A stretch of 64,000 nucleotides of DNA from Porticoccus sp041581635 (GCA_041581635.1 JBFICW010000006.1:25961-89960); one strand, 5' to 3'. Shown: positions 45,346 to 55,253, numbered from the stretch's first letter. The notes: generated by a model not told the origin, from the sequence alone. Program-made: numbers and translations.

Positions 45346-47243
45346 TGGATTGGTTTAATACGCTTTCGGAATTTCATTTTCTACGTCCCCTCTGGTTATT
45401 CGCTATGCTGCCGGCTCTAGCTGCCTGCGGATGGCTGTATCGCAACCAAAACCGAACGGGTAGCTGGGAACATGTAATTTCACCAGCGCTACTCCCGCTA
45501 CTTCTGGATCGTATTCCCGTAAAACAACGACGTTCCCTTGTGGTTGTGGCATTAATGGGGTGGCTACTGGCCACACTCGGTATGGCAGGTCCTACGTGGG
45601 AGCGCACTCCATTACCCGTGCATAAGCAGGAAAGTGCTCTGGTGATTCTGTTTGACCTTTCACCCTCCATGTTGGCACAGGATCTAAAACCAAACCGGTT
45701 AACTCTGGCCAGGTTGAAATTAATCGACTTATTGCAACATCGTAAAGAAGGCACCACAGCCCTGGTCGCCTATGCGGGAGGCGCCTTCACTGTCAGTCCA
45801 CTAACCGAGGACGCCGACACCGTGGCCGCTTTGATTCCAGCCCTTGATCCCAATATCATGCCGAGCCGAGGAAGTAATGTCGAAGCAGCTGCTGAGAAGG
45901 CGATTGAGCTGGTATTAAATGCCGGTCTAACACAGGGCGATTTACTGCTTGTCACAGACGATGTTTCTTCTTCTGCTAGAGAAACGCTCGATGAGATCAT
46001 GCGCGGCATGGGTAACTTCCGATTATCCATTCTGGGGGTTGGCACTAACGACGGTGCACCTATTCCATTGAGTGATGGTGGTTTCGCAAAAGACAAGCGT
46101 GGCAATATCGTGATACCCAAGCTTAGACCCAAGCAACTGAAAAGCCTATCCAGACGCCATGGAGGACGCTACAGTCACCTCACCACCGATGAGAGTGACA
46201 TTAAATATCTCACCGAAGGGTTCAGTATCCAGCCGGGTGACGCCACCAAACAATTAGAACGAACCTTTGATAGCTGGAATGATCAAGGGTACTGGGCGGC
46301 ATACCCATTGCTCCTTATTCTTTTACTGGCTTTTAGGCGCGGCTTACTGGTCTGTCTACTCGTAGTACCCATACTCGCTGCCCCACAAACCTCTTATGCA
46401 TTTGGCTGGGATGATCTGTGGAATACCGCGGATCAGCAAGCGGCTAAAGCAATGTCTGAAGGCGACATGGACAAGGCCCAAGAAACTTTCACCGATCCCC
46501 AATGGAAGGCTTCTGCTGCTTACCGCAATGAAGATTATGAAACAGCAGAACAGCTTTATAACTCTGCGACGGCCACTGATCTCTATAACAGAGGAAACGC
46601 TTTAGCCAAAGCTGGCAAAATGGAAGAGGCCATTCAAAGTTATGAGGAAGCATTAAGGCTTTCTCCCGACAATGATGACGCCAAGTTTAATAAAGAACTG
46701 GTTGAGAAATTGCTCCAACAGCAACAGAACCAACAGCAGGATTCGCAAGATAAAGACGACTCACAAAATCAACAAGACCAGCAGAAACAATCCTCAAATG
46801 ACTCAACAGATCAATCAGAGCAGAACAGCTCTGATCAAAGTGGCCAGGATCAACCAAATAACGATCAGCAAAAGAATAGCCCGAGAGATGATGATCAGAC
46901 CAAGGCCAACACCGAGGAAGAAAATCAGCCAGAACCCAGCAGCGAGACTAACAACGACGACAATAAACAGTCCGAGCAACAGTCAGAGCAAGATAAACAA
47001 CAGATTCCTCAACAAGCCAATAAGGAAGACAGCTCCTCCTCTAATCAAGAAGGGCCTAGTAGTACTAAAGCTCGCCAAATAAGTGACGAAGAAAAACAGG
47101 CCATGGAACAGTGGCTGCGTCGTATTCCCGATGACCCGGGTGGTCTGCTGAGAGAGAAATTTCGCTACGAATCTAAAAAACACGATTATGAACAACGTCG
47201 AGGGTTCAGTTCACCCACCAACAATGCTGAGGAACGCTGGTAA
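45345..47243 (+). CDS. BatB/BatC-type fusion: VWA domain, TPR repeat and Gln/Asn/Asp-rich tail
   Basis: A 632-residue protein. Residues about 1-75 hold two transmembrane helices. A VWA domain (about 90-285) follows, with a MIDAS of the form DLSPSMLAQD. A further membrane region (about 312-350) leads to a TPR unit (YNRGNALAKAGKMEEAIQSY, about residues 420-450). Then comes a tail of low complexity, about residues 457-570, made mainly of Gln, Asn, Asp, Ser and Glu. The last 50 residues (EEKQAMEQWLRRIPDDPGGLLREKF) are the conserved BatC-like end. In other bacteria BatB and BatC are separate, so this is a fusion. It is in-frame along its whole length. Confidence 0.92.
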   Translation: MDWFNTLSEFHFLRPLWLFAMLPALAACGWLYRNQNRTGSWEHVISPALLPLLLDRIPVKQRRSLVVVALMGWLLATLGMAGPTWERTPLPVHKQESALVILFDLSPSMLAQDLKPNRLTLARLKLIDLLQHRKEGTTALVAYAGGAFTVSPLTEDADTVAALIPALDPNIMPSRGSNVEAAAEKAIELVLNAGLTQGDLLLVTDDVSSSARETLDEIMRGMGNFRLSILGVGTNDGAPIPLSDGGFAKDKRGNIVIPKLRPKQLKSLSRRHGGRYSHLTTDESDIKYLTEGFSIQPGDATKQLERTFDSWNDQGYWAAYPLLLILLLAFRRGLLVCLLVVPILAAPQTSYAFGWDDLWNTADQQAAKAMSEGDMDKAQETFTDPQWKASAAYRNEDYETAEQLYNSATATDLYNRGNALAKAGKMEEAIQSYEEALRLSPDNDDAKFNKELVEKLLQQQQNQQQDSQDKDDSQNQQDQQKQSSNDSTDQSEQNSSDQSGQDQPNNDQQKNSPRDDDQTKANTEEENQPEPSSETNNDDNKQSEQQSEQDKQQIPQQANKEDSSSSNQEGPSSTKARQISDEEKQAMEQWLRRIPDDPGGLLREKFRYESKKHDYEQRRGFSSPTNNAEERW

Positions 47244-47249
47244 CTATTA

Positions 47250-48941
47250 ATGATACGCCCCTACTTCTCAATCAAACATCTTGTACTTGCTAGCCTACTT
47301 TGGCTAACCGCTACTGCGGTAGTGGCCCAGACATTGACGGCCACGGTCGACCGCACACAATTAGGTAAAGGAGAAACGCTGGAACTTCGTATCAAATACG
47401 ATGGACAAACCACCGGTGAACCCGATTTTTCGCCACTTCGTATCGATTTTGAGGTGCTCTCACAAAGCCAAAAAAACCACTTCTCAATTCTGAATGGTCG
47501 TACGGTTTCCCATACCGAATGGCGTATCCAGCTACTGCCACGCGCAACGGGCTCGTTAACCATTCCGCCGTTAAACTTCAAAGGAGTCAGTAGCAAGGCC
47601 ATTCAACTTAAGGTTGAAGATCGCCCACAAGGTAGCAGCAATCAACCCGTTTTTGTTGAAACTGAATTAAATAAAAACGTAGCCTATGTTCAGGAACAGC
47701 TACTACTCACCTTCCGTATCAATGCATCCACAGGGCTTCAGAGTATCGCCAGTGAAGATCTGATGATAAAAGATGCCTCTGTGGTGAAGGTTTCTGAAAA
47801 CCAGTATCAAAAGAAAATTAATGGCGTCAATCATTTGGTGGTGGAATTAAAATACGCTGTTTTCCCGGAAAATAGCGGCGAATTAACCATCCCCTCGCTT
47901 CGCTTCAATGCCGTGATCCCCGACAGACGCGATCCCTATTCCAACTCTTTTTTCTCGCGCGGCGGCAAGCGGGTTTTTCTCTATTCTGAGGAAAAGAAAA
48001 TCACAATTAAGCCCAAACCAGCCGTTTATGGTGCTGGAGAATGGCTGCCGACAACCGCTGTTAGCCTTAGTGAACGCTGGAGTCGCCCATTGGATGAACT
48101 CGTCGCTGGTGAACCCATTACTCGAACAATCCATATAAGTGCCCAAGGGCTAACGGCTGCACAACTGCCACCATTGGAAGTCAAGGCAGGCCAGGAATTC
48201 AAACTCTATCCAGAGCAACCTCAACTGGATAACAATGTAACCCATGACGGCGTTATAGGCACACGATCAGAATCGGTAGCCTTGATTGCCTCCCAAGGTG
48301 GCAATATTGAACTGCCAGCTATCACGGTAAAATGGTGGGACACCAGCAGCGACCAAATGCGTGAAACGGTTTTGGCAGCAAAAACCCTGTCTGTCAAACC
48401 AGCCGAGACATCAATACTTGGAACTGAACCAGAAACAGAAATATCGACAGCTACTGAGCGACCTGAAAACACAACTCAAGCACCCAGCCCTCTCTCACGA
48501 CTGTTGATTGCCAGCAATGTCATACTTCTCAGCCTAGTGATTATTTTGTTAATACTGTTATGGAAATCCAGTAAAAACCCCAAAATAACGGTCGATGAGA
48601 AACAGAATACTGTCGAACCTGATGAGGCTGAATTATTTCGTCAACTGAAACAACAAGCAAAACACAGTAATCTAAGTGCTTTTCGTGAAGTATTACTCCG
48701 CTGGGCCTCTGCCTTCTGGCACCACCCACAAATAACGCTAGAAGAGATCGCCATTAAGGCTGGAGAACCCACGTTAACCGATGAGCTGCAATCACTTGAT
48801 CAACTGTTATATAGCCCCGACACAGCAAATAAAGTAGAACCAACACTGATTGTTAAAGCTTTACAGCAGGTGCGCGGACAACATAAAGCTGAAAAACCAG
48901 AAAAGGGAAATCATTTACAGCCCCTTTACAGTAACAGCTAG
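47250..48941 (+). CDS. BatD-like protein
   Basis: A 563-residue protein with a signal peptide (cleavage likely after AVVAQ, near residue 26), several beta-sandwich repeats (TLTATVDRTQLGKGETLELRI, GSLTIPPLNFKGVSS, NSGELTIPSLRF), one transmembrane helix near residues 413-433, and a cytoplasmic C-terminal part. BatD is the last member of the MoxR/Bat operon. The periplasmic part is large and the function is unproven; roles in envelope stress or oxygen tolerance have been proposed for bat genes in other species. Confidence 0.92.
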   Translation: MIRPYFSIKHLVLASLLWLTATAVVAQTLTATVDRTQLGKGETLELRIKYDGQTTGEPDFSPLRIDFEVLSQSQKNHFSILNGRTVSHTEWRIQLLPRATGSLTIPPLNFKGVSSKAIQLKVEDRPQGSSNQPVFVETELNKNVAYVQEQLLLTFRINASTGLQSIASEDLMIKDASVVKVSENQYQKKINGVNHLVVELKYAVFPENSGELTIPSLRFNAVIPDRRDPYSNSFFSRGGKRVFLYSEEKKITIKPKPAVYGAGEWLPTTAVSLSERWSRPLDELVAGEPITRTIHISAQGLTAAQLPPLEVKAGQEFKLYPEQPQLDNNVTHDGVIGTRSESVALIASQGGNIELPAITVKWWDTSSDQMRETVLAAKTLSVKPAETSILGTEPETEISTATERPENTTQAPSPLSRLLIASNVILLSLVIILLILLWKSSKNPKITVDEKQNTVEPDEAELFRQLKQQAKHSNLSAFREVLLRWASAFWHHPQITLEEIAIKAGEPTLTDELQSLDQLLYSPDTANKVEPTLIVKALQQVRGQHKAEKPEKGNHLQPLYSNS

Positions 48942-48974
48942 TCCTTTTTACTGTTTTTACCCGGTGGGATTTCT

Positions 48975-49013
48975 CGTGATTATCATGTAAATCACGTAGT
49001 ATGATTGAAATCA
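48975..49013. promoter_or_regulatory. Cluster of TGATT/AATCA half-sites upstream of parA-like gene
   Basis: CGTGATT (48975-48981) is inverted as AATCACG (48990-48996) around eight bases. A second pair, TGATT (49002-49006) and AATCA (49009-49013), lies immediately after, around two bases. All four half-sites fall within 40 bases, about 70 bases before the parA-like start. It may be an operator or a binding site for the neighbouring system. Unproven. Confidence 0.35.
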
Positions 49014-49079
49014 CTATTTTATCGTCGACCACATTGATAAACACCACTGATTTTCATAGAGCAACCAAGGAAAAAACTT

Positions 49080-49865
49080 ATGCGTCGAGTGATTTTCAAT
49101 CAAAAAGGTGGGGTTGGAAAATCCAGTATCACCTGTAATCTTGCCGCTATTTCCGCCAAAAATGGACACAGAACACTTGTTCTCGACTTAGACCCACAGG
49201 GAAACTCAACACATTACCTGTTGGGTAAAGAGGCAAAACCTGACAACACGATTGCCGATTACTTTTCCCAGACACTGTCATTCAATCTGACGCCCAAAAA
49301 ACCCTTAGAGTTTGTCACAGCAACACCGTTTGATAATCTTTCGGTGATTAGTTCTGACCCAGAACTCGATACCATCGAGAATAAACTAGAATCGCGGCAT
49401 AAGGTCTACAAACTGCGAGACCTATTGAATAAGTTGAAGGATGATTTCGATCATATTTTCATCGACACGGCACCAGCGCTCAACTTTTACACAATGTCTG
49501 CTCTGATAAGTGCCGACAGCGTTTTAATACCCTTCGATTGCGATGCCTTCTCTCGACAATCGCTCTATAACATTCTTCATGTCATTGCTGAAACACGAGA
49601 AGACCATAATGAAAATCTCGAAATTGAAGGTATTATCGCCAACCAATTCCAGTCGAGAGCCAAACTGCCTAAGCGAATTATCGAGGAACTGAAAGCAGAG
49701 AGTCATCCCGTGTTACCCATTTACCTCAACTCTTCGATTAAAATGAAAGAGTCTCACGAAACCTGTAATCCATTGATCCATTTGGCACCGACCCACCCAC
49801 TAACGGAAAAGTTTGTGGAGCTATACGATTATCTCTATGAGAACTCGCAGGCAGTCGCGACATAA
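49080..49865 (+). CDS. ParA-family ATPase without ParB partner
   Basis: A 261-residue ParA/Soj-like protein with the deviant Walker A KGGVGKSS at residues 8-15, the switch motif DLDPQGNSTHYL and Walker B as FIDTAPALN. Such ATPases bind DNA non-specifically in the ATP state and position cargo. No parB gene or recognisable cargo gene is adjacent; the next gene, 340 bases downstream, encodes a pilus retraction ATPase. The family is certain; the cargo is unknown. Chromosomal partition parAB usually sits near the origin with gidAB, which is not the case here. Confidence 0.9.
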   Translation: MRRVIFNQKGGVGKSSITCNLAAISAKNGHRTLVLDLDPQGNSTHYLLGKEAKPDNTIADYFSQTLSFNLTPKKPLEFVTATPFDNLSVISSDPELDTIENKLESRHKVYKLRDLLNKLKDDFDHIFIDTAPALNFYTMSALISADSVLIPFDCDAFSRQSLYNILHVIAETREDHNENLEIEGIIANQFQSRAKLPKRIIEELKAESHPVLPIYLNSSIKMKESHETCNPLIHLAPTHPLTEKFVELYDYLYENSQAVAT

Positions 49866-50205
49866 ATCTACCGCCAGCAGTGTTTAAGCATGCATAACTG
49901 TGTTCTATGTTGTCGTAAGTCATAAATCATTTCGACTAACCAACTTACGCCCAGCTGAAAAACCTATAGATACTGGAATGTATCGTTATTGATCTGGCAC
50001 AATGGTAATCACTTACAGTGTAGTAATCTCATGACTTTGGTGAACAAACGCTCAATGCCAACAGGCAAATATGAGGACGAAAAATAAACACCGAATGAGC
50101 TAGCGTATCACCACTACAAGGCACGACATACAATCGAGCTGCTGGCAAAGCGTTTCCAGCAGGCTTTGCTTCGGTAACAGAGACATTCAACGACAGGGAT
50201 AGAAA
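49866..50205. other. Intergenic region between ParA-like and PilU-like genes
   Basis: There are 340 bases without a credible gene. An inverted repeat CTGCTGG (50139-50145) / CCAGCAG (50156-50162) is followed by GCTTTGCTT and could be a weak terminator of the ParA transcript. The promoter of the next gene must be downstream or overlapping. Confidence 0.45.
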
Positions 50206-51318
50206 ATGTCAGATCTAGTTAGTTTTCTCAACCTCATGGTTAACGAAGAAGCCTCGGACCTTTATTTAAGTACTGGTGCACCCATCAATATAAAGGTCGA
50301 AGGTGTGACTCGCCCTTTAACAAAATCATCATTACCACCGACGGCAGTCAAGCAACTTGCCTACGCAGTGATGAATGACAATCAAAAAAAGGACTTTGAA
50401 GCTAACCTCGAAGCAAACTTTGCTATTTCTGTGACTGATTTGGGTCGATTCAGAGTTAATGTTTTTTATCAGCGCGGTGAAGTTGCTATGGTAGTCCGCT
50501 ACCTAAAGGCGAAAATCCCGAGCATTGAACAGCTGAATCTCCCGCTCGTTCTAAAAGAGCTTATTATGGAGCCGAGAGGTTTAGTTCTTATCGTTGGATC
50601 TACAGGTTCAGGTAAATCCACCAGTCTTGCAGCCATGATTGAACATCGCAACCAGAATAGCACCGGACACATTCTGTCGATTGAAGACCCCATTGAATAT
50701 ATTCATAAACACAAAAAATCCATCATCAATCAGCGTGAAGTAGGCCTAGATACCCTCAGTTATGCAAACGCCCTAAAAAATGCCATGCGTGAAGCCCCGG
50801 ATTTAATAATGATCGGAGAAATTCGAGACCAGGACACCATGCGCCATGCTATTGCTTATGCTGACACTGGGCATTTATGTATTTCCACACTTCACGCTAA
50901 CAATGCCTACCAAGCCCTCGAAAGGATTGTTAACTTCTTTCCCACTGAGGCGAGAAAGACAGTGCTTGACGACTTGGCATTAAATATCAAAGGCATATTC
51001 TCCCAAAGACTGATGGTCTCAACGGATGGCAAGCGTATTCCAGCTGTTGAGGTGATGCTACCCTCGCCTTATATTGTTGACCTAATCCAGAAAGGTGAGC
51101 TTGAATCGGTTCGAGATTCTATGGAGCATGCTAGAGATACGGGTATGCAAACCTTTGAGCAGTCTGTATTCGAACTTTACATTCAAGGTAAAGTGAGCAA
51201 AGAGGAGGCCCTTAAATCTGTTGATTCAAAAGGGAATCTGCAAACTCGCATTCGGTTGGCAGAAGGAACACTTGGTGATAGCGGCAGCATCCATATGGAT
51301 AATGAAGTCTTCCGATAA
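50206..51318 (+). CDS. PilT/PilU-type type IV pilus retraction ATPase
   Basis: A 370-residue secretion ATPase of the PilT/PilU group. Walker A GSTGSGKSTSLAAM is near residue 130, the Asp box is LSIEDPIEYIHKHK, Walker B is APDLIMIGEIRDQDTMRHA, and the His box is STLHANNAYQALERIVNF. Length is nearer to PilU (about 380) than PilT (about 345). No pilT, pilB or other pilus gene adjoins it, so it is an orphan copy. CAGGGATAG precedes the ATG. Confidence 0.9.
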   Translation: MSDLVSFLNLMVNEEASDLYLSTGAPINIKVEGVTRPLTKSSLPPTAVKQLAYAVMNDNQKKDFEANLEANFAISVTDLGRFRVNVFYQRGEVAMVVRYLKAKIPSIEQLNLPLVLKELIMEPRGLVLIVGSTGSGKSTSLAAMIEHRNQNSTGHILSIEDPIEYIHKHKKSIINQREVGLDTLSYANALKNAMREAPDLIMIGEIRDQDTMRHAIAYADTGHLCISTLHANNAYQALERIVNFFPTEARKTVLDDLALNIKGIFSQRLMVSTDGKRIPAVEVMLPSPYIVDLIQKGELESVRDSMEHARDTGMQTFEQSVFELYIQGKVSKEEALKSVDSKGNLQTRIRLAEGTLGDSGSIHMDNEVFR

Positions 51319-51344
51319 AAAAAAGGAGAGCCACTGGCTCTCCT
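51317..51344 (-). terminator. Intrinsic terminator of pepN
   Basis: On the minus strand AGGAGAGCC pairs with GGCTCTCCT (51324-51344) around three bases, followed by eight T residues. It lies 150 bases after the pepN stop and right at the stop of the convergent pilU-like gene. The T run makes it a minus-strand terminator; the hairpin itself may act on both. Confidence 0.85.
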
Positions 51345-51493
51345 GGAAATTCCTTAAATTATAAACCCTTCAAAAAAGGGTAAATGTCACTCCGTTCATC
51401 AACACACAATCATCCGCATCTTGACCCCGGCATTGTCAATCTAACCCGGTATTTAGACATTGATAGTGATCAAGTAAATCGTTTCTTTTTCCC

Positions 51494-54121
51494 TTATAAA
51501 CTTTTGGAGGCAATCTCATAAGTGTCGCGAGAGAGCTCCGGCGATGCCAGCACACGGGACAACTGTTTATGCATTGCCACACTACATGCCCCGTCAAAAC
51601 GACGCCACTTAGTTAATGGAATCAATAACCTGGCGGCAATTTGAGGATTGAACTTATCCAGTTGTATTACATTGTCTGCAAGAAACTGATACCCGCTACC
51701 ATTATCCGTGTGGAAATTTATTGGGTTGCTATTACAGAAAACACCCACGACAGAACGCACTTTATTAGGATTATGAATATCAAAAGCCTGATGTTCCATC
51801 AAACGCACAACTCGATCCAGGCCATTGGGTAATGAACAGGCCGACTGAACCTGAAACCACTGGTTTAGAACCAGGGGCTCGTGACTCCAATCCTGATAAA
51901 ATGATGCTAATGCCGCTGCTGCCAAATCTTTAGCTGCTTCACGTGGATCGTTCACCAATGATGTCAGTGCTGACAAACGATCAGTCATATTATCTGCCTG
52001 TGTAAACTGCGACTCGACAAACTCCAGAGAATTATCAGCGCCCGCATAAACCAAGTATCGCAGCGCAAGATTTTTTAAACTGCGGCGGGCAACCTCTCTC
52101 GCGTTATGCCTATAACCGCCCTGTTGCTGATTGTCCTGATAAACCCTGAGCCAATGATCGGCTAACACGGAACCCAACTCCCGACACACAAATTGTCGTA
52201 CGTGATGAATCGCCTCAACATCAATAACCTCAGAGAGTTCGGCAAGCAATGTTTCAGAAGGAAGGGTCAGCACCAGTGCTTGCATAGCTTGGTCAGAGGC
52301 AGGTTCTATAAGTACTTTTGTAAATGCATCCTTAAGCCGGGGATCTAATGTCAGAGCCTTATCATTCCGGTAGTCCGCCATCAGCCCCTGCATTAACTGT
52401 ATCGACAGTTGCTGGCCCGCATTCCATCGGTTGAAGCCGTCTGAGTCGCTGGACATCAGAAAACCCAGCTCGTCCAGGCTATAGGCATAATCAAGTTTAA
52501 TGGGCGCAGAAAACCCTCTCAATAATGAGGGAACCGGACGTTCTGAGACACCTTCGAAAGTAACCGTTTGTGTGAGCCGGGTAATTTCTACGACTTGATT
52601 CGTTTCACCTGACGTCGTGAGCGGCAAATCACCCTTGTCCGACACTAAGCCCAATTTCACGGGAATATGGTAAGGACTGCATTCATCACCAATACCCTGA
52701 TTAAAGTGAAGGCTATAACGCTGATTCTGGGCGTCATACTCACTGTTCACGGACAACCGTGGTGTTCCTGATTGACGATACCAGTTCATAAACTGGCTGA
52801 AGTCACGCCCACTAACTTCGGCCATAGCCGCCACAAAATCCTCAATGGTGACCGCATGTCCATCATGCCTTGCAAAGTAGAGATCCGAGCCCTGGCGGAA
52901 CAATTCTGGACCGAGAAGTGTGTGAATCATTCGCACAACCTCAGCGCCTTTTTCGTAAATAGTTACGGTATAAAAGTTCGATATTTCCATATAGGAAGAT
53001 GGCTGTACCGGATGGGCCGTAGGGCCTGAATCTTCTGAGAACTGGACTGTTCTGAGTAGATTGACGTCCTCAACCCGCTTAACCGTTTGGGAGCCCATAT
53101 CAGCAGAAAACTCCGAATCCCTAAATACCGTAAAGCCCTCTTTTAAACTCAATTGAAACCAGTCTCGACAGGTAACCCTATTGCCTGACCAATTGTGGAA
53201 ATACTCGTGCGCAACTACGCCCTCGACGCGTTTAAATGCATCATCTGTCGTAGTTTCGGGGTGTGCTAGGACACAGGAGGTATTGAAAATATTGAGGCCC
53301 TTATTTTCCATTGCTCCCATATTGAAGTCATCCACCGCGACAATCATATAAAGGTTCAGGTCATATTCGCGACCATAGACTTTCTCATCCCATGCCATGG
53401 CATTTTTAAGTGACTGAATCGCATGATCACATTTTTGGAGGTCTTTCGGTTCCACGTAGAGGCGTATGTCTACCTCACGGTTACTACAGGTCGTAAAACT
53501 ATCGTCGACAACCGCCAAATCACCTGCCACCATGGCAAATAGATACGAGGGCTTGCGAAAAGGATCATGCCAGGTAGCCCAGTGACGACCACTATCGAGA
53601 TCCCCACTATCGAGAAGATTTCCATTGGACAACAACACCGGGCATAAAGCCTTATCGGCAATAATTGTGGTTGTAAACTCCGACATTACATCGGGACGAT
53701 CCAAGTAGTAGGTAATCCTTCTGAAGCCTTCTGCTTCACACTGGGTACAGTACATTGTCCGGGATTTAAACAGCCCCTCAAGGGATGCATTATCCTTGGG
53801 ACGAATAACCACTTCTGATGTCAGCTCAAACTGATCTGGCACGCTATTAATGGTCAGATCTTCAGCCGTCATACTGTACTCTTCGGCGAGCAACTTCCGT
53901 CCATCAATAGCAATTGAATTCAATGTCAGATGCTGACCATAGAGTTCTAATGACTCACCGTCATATTGGCTATCTGGATTCCTGCGCAAATTCAGCGTGG
54001 CCTGAACACAGGCATCATCGTCTCTAATTTCTATACGAAGCACGGTCTTATCAATTAAGAATCGAGGGGCTTCGTAATCCCTTAAATGTATTGTGCCCGG
54101 CTGGGCATCTTTCATGGCCAT
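51494..54121 (-). CDS. pepN: Aminopeptidase N (alanyl aminopeptidase)
   Basis: An 875-residue M1-family zinc aminopeptidase. The substrate-binding motif GAMENKGLN lies near residue 265, and the zinc site is HEYFH plus Glu in LKEGFTVFRD 18 residues later (HEXXH-X18-E), near residue 300. The long C-terminal helical domain is typical. It cleaves N-terminal residues of peptides in the cytoplasm. Length matches E. coli PepN. It starts 2 bases after the DUF2797 stop. Confidence 0.97.
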   Translation of the reverse strand: MAMKDAQPGTIHLRDYEAPRFLIDKTVLRIEIRDDDACVQATLNLRRNPDSQYDGESLELYGQHLTLNSIAIDGRKLLAEEYSMTAEDLTINSVPDQFELTSEVVIRPKDNASLEGLFKSRTMYCTQCEAEGFRRITYYLDRPDVMSEFTTTIIADKALCPVLLSNGNLLDSGDLDSGRHWATWHDPFRKPSYLFAMVAGDLAVVDDSFTTCSNREVDIRLYVEPKDLQKCDHAIQSLKNAMAWDEKVYGREYDLNLYMIVAVDDFNMGAMENKGLNIFNTSCVLAHPETTTDDAFKRVEGVVAHEYFHNWSGNRVTCRDWFQLSLKEGFTVFRDSEFSADMGSQTVKRVEDVNLLRTVQFSEDSGPTAHPVQPSSYMEISNFYTVTIYEKGAEVVRMIHTLLGPELFRQGSDLYFARHDGHAVTIEDFVAAMAEVSGRDFSQFMNWYRQSGTPRLSVNSEYDAQNQRYSLHFNQGIGDECSPYHIPVKLGLVSDKGDLPLTTSGETNQVVEITRLTQTVTFEGVSERPVPSLLRGFSAPIKLDYAYSLDELGFLMSSDSDGFNRWNAGQQLSIQLMQGLMADYRNDKALTLDPRLKDAFTKVLIEPASDQAMQALVLTLPSETLLAELSEVIDVEAIHHVRQFVCRELGSVLADHWLRVYQDNQQQGGYRHNAREVARRSLKNLALRYLVYAGADNSLEFVESQFTQADNMTDRLSALTSLVNDPREAAKDLAAAALASFYQDWSHEPLVLNQWFQVQSACSLPNGLDRVVRLMEHQAFDIHNPNKVRSVVGVFCNSNPINFHTDNGSGYQFLADNVIQLDKFNPQIAARLLIPLTKWRRFDGACSVAMHKQLSRVLASPELSRDTYEIASKSL

Positions 54122-54123
54122 AA

Positions 54124-54948
54124 TTAAAGTGCTACTTCCACGTGGTAGGCGGTGTATTTACGAATATTAATGACGCCGGTGTCGAGTATTAAGTACTGCC
54201 CTTTTATACCCATTAATGTACCTTCAACTAATGGATTTTTATCCATATTGTGACTCGTCACCTTAGTAGGATACTCCAATACGGGGTACTCAATATTAAG
54301 AGTTTCAATATTCTCCAGTCGTTGAAAAGCCTGTATGCCGAACTGTTGTTCCAACGCTGCCAAACCGTCGCGACAACGTTCGTATAACTCATCTCGCTTG
54401 GAGGGTAAATCTACCGGAGGGTTATTACCTTTAAGCATAGCCCGCCAATTTGTTTTATCTGCCACATATTGGCGCAAAAGATCCTCAACCAAGCCAGATT
54501 GCTGTCGTGTACTCACCCGCATAATGGGTAATGCCTGAACGGCACCTTGGTCAATCCAGCGAGTGGGCAACTGACTCTCGCGTGTAATGCCGACCTTAAT
54601 CCCAGAAGAATTGGCCAGATAAACAATATGGTTGGTCATGCAGTGTTGCTCACCCCACTGGGGTTCACGGCAAGTACCTTGGTCATAGTGACATTTTTCG
54701 GGGCTTACAATGCACACATCACACTGAGCCAACTTAATAAAACAGGGGTAGCAATACCCTTGATTAAAACTTTTTTTGCTCCGGCGACCACAGTGAGTGC
54801 ACTGTATAGCGCCGGTATAACTAAGTTGTATTGATGTGCCCAGAAGGTCATTTAACGGGAGTAATTGATCATTCAGGGGAAGTTGATACTGAACATTGCT
54901 GCTCAGCGACGTCTTCATTTTACGAAGATGCCCTTCATAACAAGCCAT
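54124..54948 (-). CDS. DUF2797 protein
   Basis: A 274-residue protein of a conserved family of unknown function. It contains two Cys clusters that look like zinc sites: CTHCGRRSKKSFNQGYCYPC and CDVCIVSPEKCHYDQGTCREP, followed by VYLANSSGIKVGITRE, which resembles the start of a GIY-YIG-like fold. It lies between YeaC and pepN, with gaps of 3 and 2 bases, as in Pseudomonas. Nucleic acid binding is plausible but not shown. Confidence 0.9.
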   Translation of the reverse strand: MACYEGHLRKMKTSLSSNVQYQLPLNDQLLPLNDLLGTSIQLSYTGAIQCTHCGRRSKKSFNQGYCYPCFIKLAQCDVCIVSPEKCHYDQGTCREPQWGEQHCMTNHIVYLANSSGIKVGITRESQLPTRWIDQGAVQALPIMRVSTRQQSGLVEDLLRQYVADKTNWRAMLKGNNPPVDLPSKRDELYERCRDGLAALEQQFGIQAFQRLENIETLNIEYPVLEYPTKVTSHNMDKNPLVEGTLMGIKGQYLILDTGVINIRKYTAYHVEVAL

Positions 54949-54951
54949 CCG

Positions 54952-55215
54952 TTATTCCTGCCACTTCACTGGCTGCTCAGCATCCGGTTTACTCTTGCTA
55001 CTACAGGGTTCCTTGGATTTTTTGGGTGGAATAAAACCGATGCGTTCTTCTTCATTCTTATGGCGGGCATCATAAGCAATGATAGCTTGAAGACTGTGCT
55101 CTCTCTGTTCTGGAGACAAGGGCGAACCATCTGGCCACTTCCCAAGTTCCACTGAGCGCTTTAGATTTTCATATATTTCAGGCGTTATTGACTCGATTAG
55201 CTGCTGGAAATCCAT
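54952..55215 (-). CDS. YeaC-like (DUF1315) protein
   Basis: An 87-residue small cytoplasmic protein opening MDFQQLIESITPEIYENLKR and containing GKWPDGSPLSPEQREHSLQA and IAYDARHKNEEERIGFI, the DUF1315 pattern. The C-terminal 20 residues are Ser/Lys-rich. Placed between the rhomboid gene and DUF2797, three bases before the latter. Function unknown. Confidence 0.9.
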   Translation of the reverse strand: MDFQQLIESITPEIYENLKRSVELGKWPDGSPLSPEQREHSLQAIIAYDARHKNEEERIGFIPPKKSKEPCSSKSKPDAEQPVKWQE

Positions 55216-55253
55216 AGGTTACCTCAAAGTGTCAGACAGGAATTATAACACTG

